Shown here in pieces: positions 46,600 through 55,624 of a DNA stretch of 64,000 nt. Below the pieces are notes generated by a model that made no database searches, had not been told where the DNA came from, and was given only the letters and a program-made list of their open reading frames with translations. The position numbers were made by a program, and so were the translations under genes. Position 1 is the first letter of the stretch, and each line of letters begins with the position of its first letter. The stretch is from Aminobacter carboxidus. GTDB lineage: Bacteria > Pseudomonadota > Alphaproteobacteria > Rhizobiales > Rhizobiaceae. Where the stretch lies: NCBI RefSeq assembly GCF_014863355.1, contig NZ_JACZEP010000009.1, positions 93,230 through 157,229 of the forward strand, in the 5' to 3' direction.

Positions 46600-48255
46600 A
46601 TGACCTACGACTACATCATCACAGGTGCGGGTCCCGCCGGTTGCGTGCTTGCCAACCGGCTGAGCGAAGATCCCGACGTGCGCGTGCTTTTGCTCGAAGC
46701 GGGCGGCAGCGACTGGAACCCGCTGTTCCACATGCCGGCCGGCTTTGCCAAGATGACCAAGGGCGTGGCGAGCTGGGGCTGGGAGACCGTGCCGCAGAAG
46801 CACATGAAAAACCGCGTGCTGCGCTACACCCAGGCCAAGGTCATCGGCGGCGGCTCGAGCATCAACGCCCAGCTCTACACGCGCGGCAACGCCGCCGACT
46901 ACGATCTGTGGGCGAGCGAAGACGGCTGCACCGGCTGGGACTTCCGTTCGGTGCTGCCCTATTTCAAGCGCTCGGAAGACAACCAGCGCTTCGCCGACGA
47001 CTACCATGGCTATGGCGGACCGCTGGGCGTGTCGATGCCGTCGGCAGCGCTGCCGATCTGCGACGCCTATATCCGTGCCGGCCAGGAGCTTGGCATTCCC
47101 TACAACCACGACTTCAACGGCAAGCAGCAGGCCGGTGTCGGTTTCTACCAGCTGACCCAGCGCAACAAGCGTCGTTCGTCGGCTTCGATGGCCTATCTCG
47201 CGCCGATCAAGGACCGGCGCAACCTGACCGTCCGCATGGGCGCGCGGGTGACCCGTATCGTGGTCGAAAAGGGCAGGGCGGTCGGCGTGGAGATCGCTGG
47301 GGGCAATGGCACCGAGATCATCCGCGCCGAGCGTGAGGTTGTTGTATCCTCAGGCGCCATAGGCTCGCCCAAGCTTTTGCTCCAGTCGGGCATCGGGCCG
47401 GCCGATCACCTGAAGAGCGTCGGTGTATCGGTCGTCCACGACCTCAAGGGCGTCGGCGAGAACATGCAGGATCATCTCGACCTGTTCGTGATTTCCGAAT
47501 GCATTGGCGATCACACCTACGACAATGTCGCCAAGCTGCACCGGACATTGTGGGCCGGTCTGCAATATGTGCTGTTTCGCACCGGGCCGGTGACGTCGAG
47601 CCTGTTTGAGACCGGCGGCTTCTGGTATGCCGACCCCGATGCGCGCTCGCCCGACATCCAGTTTCATCTCGGCTTGGGGTCGGGTATCGAGGCCGGCGTC
47701 GCCAGGCTGAAGAATGCCGGCGTGACCCTGAACTCGGCCTACCTGCATCCGCGCTCGCGCGGCACGGTGCGGCTTGCCTCCAGCGATCCTGCCGCGGCTC
47801 CGCTGATCGACCCCAACTACTGGGCCGATCCGCACGACCGCAAGATGTCGATCGAGGGCTTACGGCTTGCCCGCGAGATCATGCAGCAGGCAGCCCTCAA
47901 GCCCTTCGTGCTGGCCGAGCGTCTGCCCGGGCCGGGCAAGGTCTCGGACGAGGACCTGTTCGACTATGGCTGCACCAATGCCAAGACCGATCATCACCCT
48001 GTCGGCACCTGCAAGATGGGCAGCGACGAGATGGCGGTGGTTGGACTCGACCTCAAGGTGCACGGCATCGAAGGCCTGCGCGTCTGCGACAGCTCGGTGA
48101 TGCCGCGCGTGCCCTCCTGCAACACCAATGGCCCGACGATCATGATGGGCGAAAAGGGCGCCGACATCATCCGCAACCGCGAGCCCCTGCCGCCGGCGAT
48201 CTTCGCGCACGAGCGCAACGATATCAGGCCACGGGCGCGCGCCGAAGTGAGCTAG
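46600..48255 (+). CDS. GMC-family oxidoreductase (choline dehydrogenase/BetA-like)
   Basis: 551 residues. FAD-binding YIITGAGPAGCVLANRLSEDPDVRVLLLEAGG (4-35), the signature KVIGGGSSINAQLYTRGNAADYDLW (about 79-103) and the second GMC signature SSGAIGSPKLLLQSGIGPADHL are clear. The C terminus carries the catalytic HHPVGTCKMG and the NTNGPTIMMGEKGADII segment. The length and pattern match the BetA/alcohol-dehydrogenase branch. No bet genes are adjacent; it is last in the LacI-headed cluster. It oxidises an alcohol and passes electrons to an unknown acceptor. Confidence 0.92.
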   Translation: MTYDYIITGAGPAGCVLANRLSEDPDVRVLLLEAGGSDWNPLFHMPAGFAKMTKGVASWGWETVPQKHMKNRVLRYTQAKVIGGGSSINAQLYTRGNAADYDLWASEDGCTGWDFRSVLPYFKRSEDNQRFADDYHGYGGPLGVSMPSAALPICDAYIRAGQELGIPYNHDFNGKQQAGVGFYQLTQRNKRRSSASMAYLAPIKDRRNLTVRMGARVTRIVVEKGRAVGVEIAGGNGTEIIRAEREVVVSSGAIGSPKLLLQSGIGPADHLKSVGVSVVHDLKGVGENMQDHLDLFVISECIGDHTYDNVAKLHRTLWAGLQYVLFRTGPVTSSLFETGGFWYADPDARSPDIQFHLGLGSGIEAGVARLKNAGVTLNSAYLHPRSRGTVRLASSDPAAAPLIDPNYWADPHDRKMSIEGLRLAREIMQQAALKPFVLAERLPGPGKVSDEDLFDYGCTNAKTDHHPVGTCKMGSDEMAVVGLDLKVHGIEGLRVCDSSVMPRVPSCNTNGPTIMMGEKGADIIRNREPLPPAIFAHERNDIRPRARAEVS

Positions 48256-48314
48256 CCTCCGACCGAGCGCGTTAGCAAAGCTTCGAAAGGCAATTGGCCG
48301 GCGTTCGTGGTTGC

Positions 48315-49277
48315 CTATCCCTGAACGGCGTGGCAGGCGACGTTGGCGCCGATGGCGGTGCGCTTCAGTTCCGGCCGTTCTTTCTTGCAGATGTCCATCG
48401 CCAGCGGGCAGCGTGGGTGGAAGGTGCAGCCGCTCGGCGGGTTGAGCGGGCTCGGGATGTCACCGCCCAGCGGCGCGCGGTCGCGCTTGGGCGCCTCGAG
48501 GTCGGGCACGGTTTCGAGCAGCAGCCTGGTGTAGGGGTGCTGCGGGTTTTCGAGGATGACTTCGCCCGGTCCTTCCTCGACGAGGCGGCCGAGATACATC
48601 ACGCCGATGCGGTCGGTCAGGAAGCGCACCACCGACAGATTGTGGCTGATGAACAAATAGGTCAGGCCCAGCTTCTGTTGCAAATCCTTGAGCAGGTTGA
48701 GCACCTGCGCCTGCACCGATACGTCGAGTGCTGAGGTCGGCTCGTCGAGCAAGAGCAGTTCGGCTTCGGCGGCGAGCGCGCGGGCAATCGAGATGCGCTG
48801 GCGCTGGCCGCCGGAGAATTCGTGCGGGTACTTGTCGGCGTCGCTGGGCGCCAGGCCGACTGTTACAAGCAGCTCGCCGATGCGCTTGCGGCGTTCAGCA
48901 CGGCCAAGCTTCTGCGCCATCGGCTCGGCGATGCTCTGGCCGATGCGCCAGCGCGGGTTGAGGCTGCCGACGGGATCCTGGAACACCATCTGCAGCCGGA
49001 CGCGCTCGCCGCCTGGCTTGCAGATCTCGACCGAACCGTTTGTCGGCTTTTCCAGCCCGGCGATCAGGCGCGCCACCGTCGACTTGCCGCAGCCGGATTC
49101 GCCGACCAGCGAGAAGGTGGTCCCAGGGCGGATCGTGAAACTGACGTCGTCGACTGCCTTGACAGTGCGGCGCGGGACTCGGGTCACCAGCCGCTGCAAG
49201 AATGGTGCCGAGACGTCGAAGGTGCGGCCAAGATTGGCGACCTTGAGCAGGGGCAGTTCGGTGACGATTGCGTTCAT
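48315..49277 (-). CDS. Dipeptide/oligopeptide-type ABC transporter ATP-binding protein (DppF-like)
   Basis: 320 residues from the ATG at 49277; the longer upstream frame runs through the amidohydrolase gene. Walker A VGESGCGKST, signature EFSGGQRQR, Walker B LLLLDEPTSALD and the C-terminal oligopeptide-ATPase tail with GCTFHPRCPLAMDICKKERPEL (four cysteines in all, iron-sulfur-like pattern) are present. It is the second ATPase of the transporter whose other parts are encoded at 50491-55505. The start overlaps the stop of the amidohydrolase gene, so the two are coupled. Confidence 0.93.
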   Translation of the reverse strand: MNAIVTELPLLKVANLGRTFDVSAPFLQRLVTRVPRRTVKAVDDVSFTIRPGTTFSLVGESGCGKSTVARLIAGLEKPTNGSVEICKPGGERVRLQMVFQDPVGSLNPRWRIGQSIAEPMAQKLGRAERRKRIGELLVTVGLAPSDADKYPHEFSGGQRQRISIARALAAEAELLLLDEPTSALDVSVQAQVLNLLKDLQQKLGLTYLFISHNLSVVRFLTDRIGVMYLGRLVEEGPGEVILENPQHPYTRLLLETVPDLEAPKRDRAPLGGDIPSPLNPPSGCTFHPRCPLAMDICKKERPELKRTAIGANVACHAVQG

Positions 49278-50473
49278 GCGCCGCCACCGTCGATCCAGGT
49301 GCCGTCCCGGGCAACGATACGGCCGCGCTTGACGACCAGCGCGCGCTTGGGCCGGTCGACGACGATCTGGGCCAGGTTCTCGCCTTCGATCAGAACCAAA
49401 CTGCCATCGCAGCCGACGTCCAGCCCGTGGCCGTTGAGATCGAGCAGGTCGGCGCCGCGCCTGGTGCCCATGTCGAGGGCGGCGATCAGCTCGGCGTCGG
49501 TGCGACAGTTGCTGCGCCAAGACAATAGCCAGCAGCGTTCGAGCATGTCGCCATTGCCGTGCGGGTTCCAGGTGTCGCGCAAGGAGTCGGAGGCGACCGC
49601 ACAGCGGACGCCATACTCGGCGAGCTCGAACATTGGCGGGAACGGGATGTCGCCCGGAACCGCAGAGATGATGCCGATGCCGGCTTCGGCGAGCAGGTCC
49701 ATCATGCGGGCAAGCTCGTCGCGCGATGCGGTGCCGAGGCAGAAGGCATGGCTGACGATGACCTTGTCCTGCATGCCCAGCGCCTTGGCGCGTTCGGCGA
49801 TCAGGCCGAGCTCGTAGAGGCCGAGCTCGCCGCGCTCGTGCAGGTGAATGTCGATCTTGGCCTGCTTGCGGTGGGCGATGCCGAAAATGGTGTCGAGATG
49901 GCCCTTGGCGTCGCCATCGACGCTGGCCGGGTCGATACCGCCGATAACAGAGGCGCCTTCGTCAAGGGCTGCTTCCATAAGCTCTGCCGTGCCCGGCTCG
50001 ATAAGCATGCCGAGCTGCGGGAAGGCGACGATTTCGAGGTCGACGGCGTGCTTGGTCTTTTCCCAGGCGGCGAGTACGCCATGCAGATTGTCGAGCTTGT
50101 ATTCGGGCGAGATGTCGACATGGCTGCGGATATGGGTCGAGCCGTTGGCGACGCATTGGCGCATCAGATTGCCGGCACGCTCAGCGACCGACCAGGGCAG
50201 GCTGCGGCGGATCTCGACCTCGTTGTCGATCATGGCGCGGAGCGAGTCCGGCACGTCGATGCCGTGCCAGGGCAGGCCCCAGAGAATCTTGTCGAGATGG
50301 ACATGAGCCTCGACGAAAGGGGCGATGGCGATCGCGCCCTTGCCGTCGACGACCGTGATGCCGTCAGGGCCCGTCACATTGCTGCCAATCGCCGCGATGC
50401 GGCCGTTCTCGATCAGGATGTTGCCCGCGCTCCCGGCATCGGGGCGGACATTGGTGAGCAGAAGGTCGGTCAT
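49274..50473 (-). CDS. Amidohydrolase, cytosine-deaminase-like
   Basis: 399 residues from the ATG at 50473. Metal ligands follow cytosine-deaminase spacing: H57 and H59 in EAHVHLDK, H210/H212 in IDIHLHERG, H242 in VSHAFCLG and D296 in CAVASDSLRDTWNPHG. The family deaminates or hydrolyses cyclic amides and aminopyrimidines or triazines in the cytoplasm. It is encoded inside a Dpp-type transporter operon, and a hydantoin-racemase-like gene and GntR regulator lie next to that operon. The substrate is therefore probably an imported N-heterocycle or its derivative. It overlaps the DppF-like start by 4 bp. Confidence 0.9.
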   Translation of the reverse strand: MTDLLLTNVRPDAGSAGNILIENGRIAAIGSNVTGPDGITVVDGKGAIAIAPFVEAHVHLDKILWGLPWHGIDVPDSLRAMIDNEVEIRRSLPWSVAERAGNLMRQCVANGSTHIRSHVDISPEYKLDNLHGVLAAWEKTKHAVDLEIVAFPQLGMLIEPGTAELMEAALDEGASVIGGIDPASVDGDAKGHLDTIFGIAHRKQAKIDIHLHERGELGLYELGLIAERAKALGMQDKVIVSHAFCLGTASRDELARMMDLLAEAGIGIISAVPGDIPFPPMFELAEYGVRCAVASDSLRDTWNPHGNGDMLERCWLLSWRSNCRTDAELIAALDMGTRRGADLLDLNGHGLDVGCDGSLVLIEGENLAQIVVDRPKRALVVKRGRIVARDGTWIDGGGA

Positions 50474-50490
50474 GATGCGGTTCCGTGGTC

Positions 50491-51414
50491 TTAGCGGAGG
50501 CGAGGGTTGAGGACGTCGCGAAGCCAGTCGCCGACGATGTTGACGGCCAGCACCAGCAACACGAGTGCGGCGCCGGGGAACAGCGAGATCCACCATTCGC
50601 CCGACAGCAGCAGGTCGTTGCCGGCGCGGATCAAGGTTCCGAGCGAGGGCTGCGACGGCGGCATGCCGAGGCCGAGGAACGACAGGATCGCCTCGGTGAG
50701 GATTGCGACGCCGAGACCCAGTGTGGCCAGCACCAGCACCGGGCCAATGGTGTTGGGCAGGATGTGGGCGAGCAGGATGCGGACACCGCTGACCTCGCTG
50801 ATGCGGGCAGCCGCGACATAGTCCTTGCGGCGCTCGATCATGGTGGCGGCGCGCACGGTGCGGGCGAACTGCACCCAGTCGGCGACGCCGATCGCCAGGA
50901 TGACGACATAGAAGCGCATCTCCTCGCGCATGCCGATCGGCATGACGATCTTGGCGACGCCATCGATGAAGAAGGCGATCATGATGGTGGGGAAGCTGAG
51001 CTGGATATCGCCGAGCCGCATGATGACGGTGTCGACCCAGCCGCCGAGATAACCGGCGATCAGGCCGAGCGCCACGCCGATGGTCATCGAGAAGGCGACG
51101 GCGGCGATGCCGACAAGGATCGACACGCGCATGCCGTAGAATATGGTGGAGAGGATGTCGCGACCCTGCTCGTCGGTACCCAGCAGATAGGTCGAGGAGC
51201 CACCGTCGATCCATGCCGGTGGCAGGCGTGCGTCCATGATGTTCAGCGTCGCCGGGTCGAACGGATTGTGCGGGGCGATCAGGTTTGCGGCGGCGGCGCA
51301 AAACACCAGCACGATGAGCACGACAGCGGCGAAGATGACCGGCGGCGAGTTCCTGAAGCGCCAGGCCAGTTCGCTGTTGCCGAAGGCTTTGAGTCTGAGG
51401 ACGAGCTGGCTCAT
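50491..51414 (-). CDS. Dipeptide-type ABC transporter permease (DppC-like)
   Basis: 307 residues. An N-terminal helix (PPVIFAAVVLIVLVFCAAAANLIAP) is followed by a periplasmic segment with YLLGTDEQGRDILSTIFYGMRVSI, the DppC hallmark. The EAA-type loop is YVAAARISEVSGVRILLAHILPNTIGPVLVLA, and the last helices end with NIVGDWLRDVLNPRLR. It overlaps the DppB-like gene by 4 bp and lies 17 bp before the amidohydrolase gene. Confidence 0.94.
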   Translation of the reverse strand: MSQLVLRLKAFGNSELAWRFRNSPPVIFAAVVLIVLVFCAAAANLIAPHNPFDPATLNIMDARLPPAWIDGGSSTYLLGTDEQGRDILSTIFYGMRVSILVGIAAVAFSMTIGVALGLIAGYLGGWVDTVIMRLGDIQLSFPTIMIAFFIDGVAKIVMPIGMREEMRFYVVILAIGVADWVQFARTVRAATMIERRKDYVAAARISEVSGVRILLAHILPNTIGPVLVLATLGLGVAILTEAILSFLGLGMPPSQPSLGTLIRAGNDLLLSGEWWISLFPGAALVLLVLAVNIVGDWLRDVLNPRLR

Positions 51415-52376
51415 TTTGCGCGCAACCTTGGATCAACGGCGAGATAGATCAGGTCGACGATCAGGTTGATCGTGACGAAGCTGAAACCGACGAAGGCGAG
51501 ATAGGCCGCCATGACGGGGAAGTCGGCGAATTCGATGGCCTGCAGGATCAGCATGCCCATGCCGGGCCACTGGAACACCGCCTCGACGACGATGGCGAAG
51601 GCGATCAGCGAGCCGATCTGCAGCCCGGTGATGGTGATGACAGGCAGCAGGGAGTTGCGCAGGGCATGCGTCAGGTAGACGGCGCGGTCGGAGAGGCCGC
51701 GGGCGCGGGCGAACTTGACGAAATCGGTGCGCACCACCTCAAGCATCTCGCCGCGCACCAGTCGCATGATCATCGACACCTGGAACACGGCAAGCGTGAT
51801 GGTCGGCATAATCAGCGCCTTGAGTCCCGATGTGGTGAGCATGCCCGTCGTCCACCATCCGAGCTTGACGACCTCGCCACGGCCGAAGGCCGAGAGCCAG
51901 CGCAGTTCGACGGAGAAGACCAGGATCAAAAGCATGCCGATCAGGAACTGCGGCATCGAAATGCCGAGCAGCGAGCCGAACTGCAGGCTGCGGCTGACGA
52001 GACCGCGCGGCTTGAGCGCAGTGTAGACGCCCATCGGGATGCCGACGGCAAGGGCGATGACGGTGGCGCAAAAGACCAGCTCCAGCGTCGCCGGCAGGCG
52101 GGCCAGGATCAGGTCGACGACGGGCTGACGGTTGCGGTAGGAGACGCCGAAATCGCCGACCACCGCGCGTTCGACGAAGCGCCAGAACTGGACGAATGTC
52201 GACTGGTCGAGACCAAGCGCGACCCGTAGCTCGTCACGCTGGGCAAGCGTGGCGTTGACGCCGAGAATGTTGTTCACCGGGTCGCCGAGGAAATTGAAGA
52301 TCGAAAACGAAAGGGCCGACACCACCAGCATCACGAGGATGACGCTGGTCAGTCGCGTGGCGAGCAAGGAAATCAT
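51411..52376 (-). CDS. Dipeptide-type ABC transporter permease (DppB-like)
   Basis: 321 residues. The N-terminal helix ISLLATRLTSVILVMLVVSALSFSIFNFLGDP and the large periplasmic loop with LGLDQSTFVQFWRFVERAVVGDFGVSYRNRQPV are DppB features. The EAA loop is FVKFARARGLSDRAVYLTHALRNSLLPVITI. It pairs with the DppC-like permease. The gene lies 59 bp after the binding-protein gene. Confidence 0.94.
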   Translation of the reverse strand: MISLLATRLTSVILVMLVVSALSFSIFNFLGDPVNNILGVNATLAQRDELRVALGLDQSTFVQFWRFVERAVVGDFGVSYRNRQPVVDLILARLPATLELVFCATVIALAVGIPMGVYTALKPRGLVSRSLQFGSLLGISMPQFLIGMLLILVFSVELRWLSAFGRGEVVKLGWWTTGMLTTSGLKALIMPTITLAVFQVSMIMRLVRGEMLEVVRTDFVKFARARGLSDRAVYLTHALRNSLLPVITITGLQIGSLIAFAIVVEAVFQWPGMGMLILQAIEFADFPVMAAYLAFVGFSFVTINLIVDLIYLAVDPRLRAK

Positions 52377-52435
52377 CTCAGCCTCTGAAACGGAGGGAGG
52401 CCGGGCGCAGCAAGCGCCCAGCCTCCGATCAATCG

Positions 52436-54001
52436 TCAGTCCATCGTGTAGTACCAGAACCGCGTATATTCGTCGGCCGGCACGATGGCGTGGACCTTGT
52501 CGCTCATGCCCCAGGTCAGGAACTGCTGGTGCAGCATGATCTTGCCGACCTCGTCGCGGTGCAGCTTCATGACCTCCGAGATCATCTCCTGGCGCTTTTC
52601 CGCATCGTATTCGGTGCCGATCTGCGGGGTCAGCTCGTCGACCCGGGCGTTGGAGTAACCCTTCGGGTTCCAGGCGCCGAGGTCGCCGGTTGGCGTATGG
52701 AAGGTCGCCGAGATGATGTTGTAGGCATCGAGCGTCGGCAGGCCGGCCCAGCCGAGCATGTAGAAGGAGTATTTGCCGGCCGGCAGTTCGGTGTCGAACT
52801 GCACGGGTGGGTGCATCGTCAGCTGCGCCTTGATGCCGACCTTGGCAAGCATGCCGACCGTTGCCTGGCAGATCTGCTCGTCATTGATGAACGAACCGGC
52901 CGGGCAGTCCATCGGCAAGGTGAAGCCGTCGGCGTAACCAGCCTCCTTCAGCAGCGCCTTCGATGCCTCGACATCATAGGGGAAACGCACGTCGAGGCTG
53001 GCGTCGTAGAACGGCAGTTGCGGCGCCATCATGATCGCCGACGGGCGGCTGTTGTCGCGCATGATCGAGCGCTTGATGCCTTCGATGTCGATGGCCTGGT
53101 AGATCGCCTTGCGGACGCGGACGTCGGCGAGCGGGTTGGAATCGAGGCCGGGCAAGGTCTTCGACTGCTGGTCCATGCCGTAGAAGATGTTGCGCAGGTG
53201 AGGCGCGCGCATGATCTGCATGCCCGATGTCGCCTCGATGCGCGCGACGTCCTGCGGCGGCGCGTTGCGGATGAAGTCGACCTCGCCTGAGAGCAGGGCC
53301 GCGACGCGCGTCGCGTTGTTGGCGATCGGCGTATAGACGATCTCGTCGATGTTGTGCTCGCGCTTGTCCCACCATTTGTCGTTGGCGACAAAAACGGTCT
53401 TCACGTCGGGCTCGCGGCTGGCGACCTTGAACGGTCCGGTGCCGATCCCTTGCGTGATCATGGCGCCGCCGGTGTTGGTCGACAGGTCGAGCGGCTTCTG
53501 GGCGCCGATCGATTCCTGGAACTCCTTGTCGAGGATGTACCAGCCGGCGAAATCGTTGAGCAGGAGCGCGTATTTGCGCTTCAGCGTCATGTCGATGGTG
53601 TGGTCGTCGACCTTGACCACCTCGGCGATGGGCTCGAGCAGGCCGGCAAAGGGCGAGCCCGGCGAGCCGGCGCGTTCGAAGGAAAAGATCACGTCGTCGG
53701 CGGTGAACGGGTTGCCGTTGTGGAACTCGACGCCCTTGCGCAGGTGGAAGCGCCATTTGGTGTCGGACAGCGTTTCCCAGCTTTCGGCCAGCGCCGGCTC
53801 GATCTTGAGTTCCTTGTTCCAGCGGACAAGGCCTTCATAGACATTGCCGATCAGGCTGAGGGTGAAATCCTCACGCGCCGCATGAGGATCCATCGAACTG
53901 ATTTCCTGCGATTCAGCGAACCGCAGCGTCTTGGCGTCAGCCGCGCCGGCGGCGAAGCCAGCGCAGGAAGCGAGGAGAAGTAGTTTCAGATAACGGTTCA
54001 T
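52436..54001 (-). CDS. Dipeptide-type ABC transporter substrate-binding protein (DppA/family 5)
   Basis: 521 residues from the ATG at 54001; MNRYLKLLLLASCAGFAAGAADA is a good signal peptide and the 27 residues upstream in frame are not. Family 5 landmarks are RFAESQEISSMDPHAAREDFTLSLIGNVYEGLV, WRFHLRKGVEFHNGNPFTADDVIFSFERA, TGPFKV and the C-terminal block ending WYYTMD. It captures a peptide-like or other organic nitrogen ligand in the periplasm. Its ATPase partner (DppD-like) is encoded upstream on the same strand, across a gap holding regulator sites. Confidence 0.92.
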   Translation of the reverse strand: MNRYLKLLLLASCAGFAAGAADAKTLRFAESQEISSMDPHAAREDFTLSLIGNVYEGLVRWNKELKIEPALAESWETLSDTKWRFHLRKGVEFHNGNPFTADDVIFSFERAGSPGSPFAGLLEPIAEVVKVDDHTIDMTLKRKYALLLNDFAGWYILDKEFQESIGAQKPLDLSTNTGGAMITQGIGTGPFKVASREPDVKTVFVANDKWWDKREHNIDEIVYTPIANNATRVAALLSGEVDFIRNAPPQDVARIEATSGMQIMRAPHLRNIFYGMDQQSKTLPGLDSNPLADVRVRKAIYQAIDIEGIKRSIMRDNSRPSAIMMAPQLPFYDASLDVRFPYDVEASKALLKEAGYADGFTLPMDCPAGSFINDEQICQATVGMLAKVGIKAQLTMHPPVQFDTELPAGKYSFYMLGWAGLPTLDAYNIISATFHTPTGDLGAWNPKGYSNARVDELTPQIGTEYDAEKRQEMISEVMKLHRDEVGKIMLHQQFLTWGMSDKVHAIVPADEYTRFWYYTMD

Positions 54002-54300
54002 CGGCTGTTCCCACACAGTTCTTGATTGTTGGACGTTCGTTGTCTCGGTCGGGCGTCGGCCGGCCGATGGCGAGGGCGTCAAGCGTGCCGAAAGGCGCCG
54101 CTCCCATCGGGGTCGTGAGCTGGTTCAACAGGCTTGCGTGGCTTGCGTGACGGTTTCGAGACCGCGATCCTCTCATCCCCTGAGCCTCGGGGAATGCCCA
54201 TTTCGATCCGTTCTGATCTCGAGCGCTTGTCACTGGAACCCAGCCTGTTGAGAGCCGACAGGAGGGATGATTTCACATCGAATACGCTTCGTCTACAGTG

Positions 54301-54333
54301 TTGTATGCGTAAAATGGCATCAATTGTATACAA
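54301..54333 (-). promoter_or_regulatory. GntR/FadR-type operator: perfect TTGTATACAA plus a degenerate half-site
   Basis: The perfect palindrome TTGTATACAA lies at 54324-54333 and TTGTATGCGT at 54301-54310, 23 bp (about two helical turns) apart. They are about 320 bp upstream of the binding-protein start, in a 490-bp gap that otherwise contains only the inverted repeat at 54438. The same core recurs at 57184 and 57446, around the gene for an FCD-type GntR regulator. Confidence 0.6.
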
Positions 54334-54437
54334 ATAGTGCCTGCAAAATGGGCAGTTGGTCGGGAGCGCGGACGAGACAGGACGAACGGCATTCGCAACG
54401 GCGAAACCGGTCCAAGGGGTTCTCCAGCAAGGCGATC

Positions 54438-54494
54438 TAGCCGCCACGATGGCCTTGCTGCGTAACGACGGCAACCAGGCCATCGTGGCGGCTA
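54438..54494 (-). terminator. Perfect 18-bp inverted repeat at the end of the DppD-like gene
   Basis: TAGCCGCCACGATGGCCT (54438-54455) and AGGCCATCGTGGCGGCTA (54477-54494) are exact reverse complements with a 21-nt loop. The stop codon of the DppD-like gene is the first triplet of the stem in its mRNA. It has no U-tract; it is a plausible attenuator between dppD and dppA. Confidence 0.6.
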
Positions 54495-55505
54495 AATCGC
54501 CGTGCCGCCCTGGTGGATAAAGCAGGCGGCGGAGGTGCCGCCGGCATCGGCAAGCCTCGGCAATTCGCTGCGGCAGCGGTCGCCGGCCTTGGGGCAGCGC
54601 GGATTGAAGGCGCAGCCAGCGGGCCAGCTGCCGAGGCGCGGCATCGAGCCATCGATCTGGGCAAGACGATCGGCCTTGCGGTTGAGCGAGGGGATCGAGG
54701 CCATCAGCCCTGCTGTATAGGGATGGCGCGGCCGGTGGATGACTTCGTCGACCGGTCCGATCTCGACGACGCGTCCGGCATACATCACCGCCACCCGGTC
54801 GGCGGTCTCGGCGATGACACCCATGTCATGGGTGACGAGCATGATGGCGGTGCCGCGTGTCGCCGCAAGCCGTTTCAACAGGCCGATGATCTGAGCCTGG
54901 ACCGAGACGTCCAGTGCTGTCGTCGGCTCGTCGGCGATGATCAGCTCGGGCTCGCCTGCGAGCGCCAGTGCGATGACGATGCGCTGGCGCATGCCGCCGG
55001 AGAACTGGTGCGGATACTGGCTGAAACGGTTCTCAGGGTCGGCGATGCCGACTTCGCGCAGCAGCTGCAGGGCCCTGGCGCGTGCGGTCTCGGCATTGCC
55101 GGGATGATGCGCGCGGATGGTTTCGGTGAGCTGGCGCCCGACAGTGAACAGCGGGTCGAGGCTGGTCAGCGGGTCCTGGAAGATCGCGCCGATATGGCGG
55201 CCGCGCAGCTTGCGCTGTTCGGCCTGCGGCAGGTCATCGATGCGCTGGCCCGACAGATGGACAGTGCCGCCCGATATCCGGCCGGGCGGCTGCAACAGCC
55301 CGATCAGAGCGCTGCCGGTGAGCGACTTGCCGGCGCCGGATTCGCCGACGACGCCAAGAATTTCGCCCTGGCCGATGCTGAAGGAGACGTCGTCGACAGC
55401 GACAAGCGAATGTTGGCGCAGCGGAAACTCGATGCGCAGATTGTGTACATCCAGAACGGCTCCTGATAGCGCCGTCGGCCTGGGTTCAAGAGCCAGTCCA
55501 GTCAT
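54492..55505 (-). CDS. Dipeptide/oligopeptide-type ABC transporter ATP-binding protein (DppD-like)
   Basis: 337 residues from the ATG at 55505; the frame upstream lacks similarity and crosses the intergenic region. Walker A VVGESGAGKS, Q-loop GAIFQDPLTSLDPLF, signature QFSGGMRQR and Walker B LIIADEPTTALDVSVQAQI are intact, and the tail GCAFNPRCPKAGDRC is the oligopeptide-ATPase cysteine motif. It pairs with the DppF-like ATPase at 48315. It is the first gene of the transporter set and is divergent from the GntR gene at 55625. Confidence 0.93.
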   Translation of the reverse strand: MTGLALEPRPTALSGAVLDVHNLRIEFPLRQHSLVAVDDVSFSIGQGEILGVVGESGAGKSLTGSALIGLLQPPGRISGGTVHLSGQRIDDLPQAEQRKLRGRHIGAIFQDPLTSLDPLFTVGRQLTETIRAHHPGNAETARARALQLLREVGIADPENRFSQYPHQFSGGMRQRIVIALALAGEPELIIADEPTTALDVSVQAQIIGLLKRLAATRGTAIMLVTHDMGVIAETADRVAVMYAGRVVEIGPVDEVIHRPRHPYTAGLMASIPSLNRKADRLAQIDGSMPRLGSWPAGCAFNPRCPKAGDRCRSELPRLADAGGTSAACFIHQGGTAI

Positions 55506-55624
55506 TGCAACACCGCCGTTCGTACAAGGGTTGTGCCAAGGGAAAAGGCATGTTCCAAGCGGGAACGGTAGAGGATAGAATACATACCAAGTCCTCCTTA
55601 TGCCCAATTCACCAGGATCGTGAC

